14,441 nucleotides of DNA, from positions 1 to 14,441 of the forward strand of contig DASVVU010000189.1 of NCBI GenBank assembly GCA_036386395.1, read 5' to 3'. The DNA comes from JAJKJG01 sp036386395. Its GTDB lineage: Bacteria; Pseudomonadota; Alphaproteobacteria; Rhizobiales; Beijerinckiaceae. Below the pieces are notes generated by a model. That model was not told where the DNA came from. It did not search any database and saw only the letters and a list, made by a program, of their open reading frames with translations. Below are positions 13,203-14,441 of this stretch, piece after piece (position 1 is the stretch's first letter; every line of letters starts with the position of its first letter). Made by a program: the position numbers and the translations under genes.

Positions 13203-14441
13203 ATGGCCTCCGCAGCCCGGCCGATCGCCCGCCGGCTGCGCGATACGCGTCTCCGCGACCCGCAGGTCTGGCGGCTCGCCTCGGGGCTCGTCCTCCTGAC
13301 CTTCGCGGCGACCCACTTCCTCAACCACGCGCTGGGCCACGTCTCGATCCAGTCCATGGAGGAGGTCCAGGCCGTGCGCCGGGCGATCTGGCGCTCCTGG
13401 CCCGGCACCGTGCTGCTTTACGGAGCGCTCGCCGTCCACGTGGCGCTCGCCTTGTGGAAGCTGATCCACCGCCGCACCTGGCGCATCCCGCCGTGGGAAG
13501 CGGCGCAGATCGCGCTCGGCCTCGCGATCCCCTTCATGGCGGCGGCCCACGTCGCCGCGACACGCGGCCTCAACGCCCTCTACGGCTTCGACGACACCTA
13601 CCGGGCGCTCCTGACGCTGCTCTGGCCCGGTCTCGCCTTCAGCCAGTCGCTCCTCCTCGTGGTGGTGTGGCTGCACGGCATGATCGGCCTGCACTTCTGG
13701 CTGCGCACCAAGGAGTGGTACGCCCGCCTGAGCCCGATTCTCCTCGTGCTCGCCGTGATGATCCCGACGGTCGCGATCACCGGCTGGACGGAGGGCGCGC
13801 GCCGCCTCCGCCTCATGGCCGAGCCGCCGGTGATCCCCGGCTTCGTATTCGAGAAGGGCGGGCCGCTCATCGACCAGGTGCGGATGGGCGTCTGGATCGT
13901 GTTCGGCCTCGCCGCCGCGGCCCTCGTCGTGATGCGGGTGCGGGACTGGTTCACCCGCGGGCCGGCGATCACCTATCCGGGCCGCACCGTCCGCGGCGCG
14001 CCCGGCGCGACGCTCCTGGAGATCAGCCGCGCCGCCGGCGTCCCACACGCCTCGGTCTGCGGCGGGCGCGGGCGCTGCACCACCTGCCGGGTGCTCGTCA
14101 CCGAGGGGGAGGACAAGCTCGCGCCGCCGAACCCCGTCGAGCAGGCGGCGCTCACCCGCATCTCCGCGCCGCCGGGCGTGCGCCTCGCCTGCCAGATCAG
14201 GCCGGACCACGCCCTCAAAGTTCGCCCGCTGATCCCCCTCCACGACGCCGAGCCGGTGGTGGGCCGCGACATGTACCGCTGGGGCGTCGAGCGCCGCATC
14301 ACGGTGATGTTCGCGGACCTGCGCGGCTTCACGACGCTCGCCGAGCGCCTCTACCCGTACGATTCGGTGTTCCTCCTCAACCGCTACTTCGAGGTCATGA
14401 GCGAGGCGATCGAGCGTCACGGCGGCGAGGTCGACAAGTTC
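13203..14441 (+). CDS. Membrane adenylate cyclase with haem-type anchor and [2Fe-2S] ferredoxin domain (3' end outside window)
   Basis: The first 413 residues are present. Six hydrophobic segments lie at about 24-46, 67-88, 101-119, 137-167, 177-195 and 225-244. Histidines H38, H42, H46, H79, H116, H158 and H164 lie in or by them and are candidate axial haem ligands, as in the dihaem anchor of succinate:quinone reductases. Residues about 255-345 are a ferredoxin domain with C286-x5-C292-x2-C295 and C330, an adrenodoxin-like [2Fe-2S] spacing. A class III cyclase domain starts near 362: RRITVMFADLRGFT carries the first metal aspartate D372, and GGEVDKF at 407-413 reaches the lysine (K412) that favours adenine, just as the window ends; the second metal aspartate lies beyond. 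Sinorhizobium meliloti CyaC is a described redox-regulated cyclase with a similar quinone-responsive dihaem anchor, so a redox-gated ATP-to-cAMP activity is likely. It is the third gene of its operon. Confidence 0.93.
   Translation, partial: MASAARPIARRLRDTRLRDPQVWRLASGLVLLTFAATHFLNHALGHVSIQSMEEVQAVRRAIWRSWPGTVLLYGALAVHVALALWKLIHRRTWRIPPWEAAQIALGLAIPFMAAAHVAATRGLNALYGFDDTYRALLTLLWPGLAFSQSLLLVVVWLHGMIGLHFWLRTKEWYARLSPILLVLAVMIPTVAITGWTEGARRLRLMAEPPVIPGFVFEKGGPLIDQVRMGVWIVFGLAAAALVVMRVRDWFTRGPAITYPGRTVRGAPGATLLEISRAAGVPHASVCGGRGRCTTCRVLVTEGEDKLAPPNPVEQAALTRISAPPGVRLACQIRPDHALKVRPLIPLHDAEPVVGRDMYRWGVERRITVMFADLRGFTTLAERLYPYDSVFLLNRYFEVMSEAIERHGGEVDKF

Overview
This is a very GC-rich chromosomal stretch whose gene style points to an alphaproteobacterium of the Hyphomicrobiales (Rhizobiales), possibly Methylobacteriaceae. 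That is an inference from codon use, protein families and the palindromic 'cctctcccggagggagagg / gggtgaggg' intergenic repeats; no rRNA or marker gene is present to fix the taxonomy. No tRNA, rRNA, CRISPR array, insertion sequence or prophage gene was found.

Left part (1-4121): an oligopeptide-type ABC import locus. A fused double ATPase (OppD-OppF type, TTG start, minus strand) overlaps by one base a large SBP_bac_5-family substrate-binding protein. At the left edge the 3' end of a second binding-protein gene arrives on the plus strand. The last 21 native residues of the two binding proteins are identical, with only synonymous base differences. Two composite palindromic repeats sit in this locus: one at the convergent 3' ends, where neither reading frame stops at its expected place, and one inserted in frame just ahead of the signal-peptide core of the minus-strand binding protein. 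No permease gene is in the window.

Middle (4199-9830): four minus-strand genes spaced by 2-4 bases, so clearly one operon. In transcription order they are a MurG/GT28-like glycosyltransferase, two GT4 glycosyltransferases, and a fusion of a second GT28-like glycosyltransferase with a NodB-like polysaccharide deacetylase. Together they look like a pathway that builds and N-deacetylates a cell-surface glycan.

Right part (9984-14441, running off the edge): a divergent plus-strand operon of three genes. First is a 920-residue ABC-exporter-like protein whose nucleotide-binding domain has lost the Walker A lysine, the Q-loop glutamine, the signature motif, the catalytic glutamate and the switch histidine, and carries a roughly 300-residue insertion. 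It overlaps by 4 bases a stand-alone cyclic-nucleotide-binding protein without a DNA-binding domain. Seventeen bases later comes a class III adenylate cyclase with six membrane helices rich in candidate haem histidines and a [2Fe-2S] ferredoxin domain. A 153-base divergent intergenic region separates the two operons.

The most interesting reading is that the right-hand operon is a redox-to-cAMP signalling unit: quinone or redox state read by haem and Fe-S, a cyclase, a small cAMP receptor, and a catalytically dead ABC membrane protein as possible effector. It may be tied to the divergent glycan operon. The parts are visible in the sequence; the wiring is inference.
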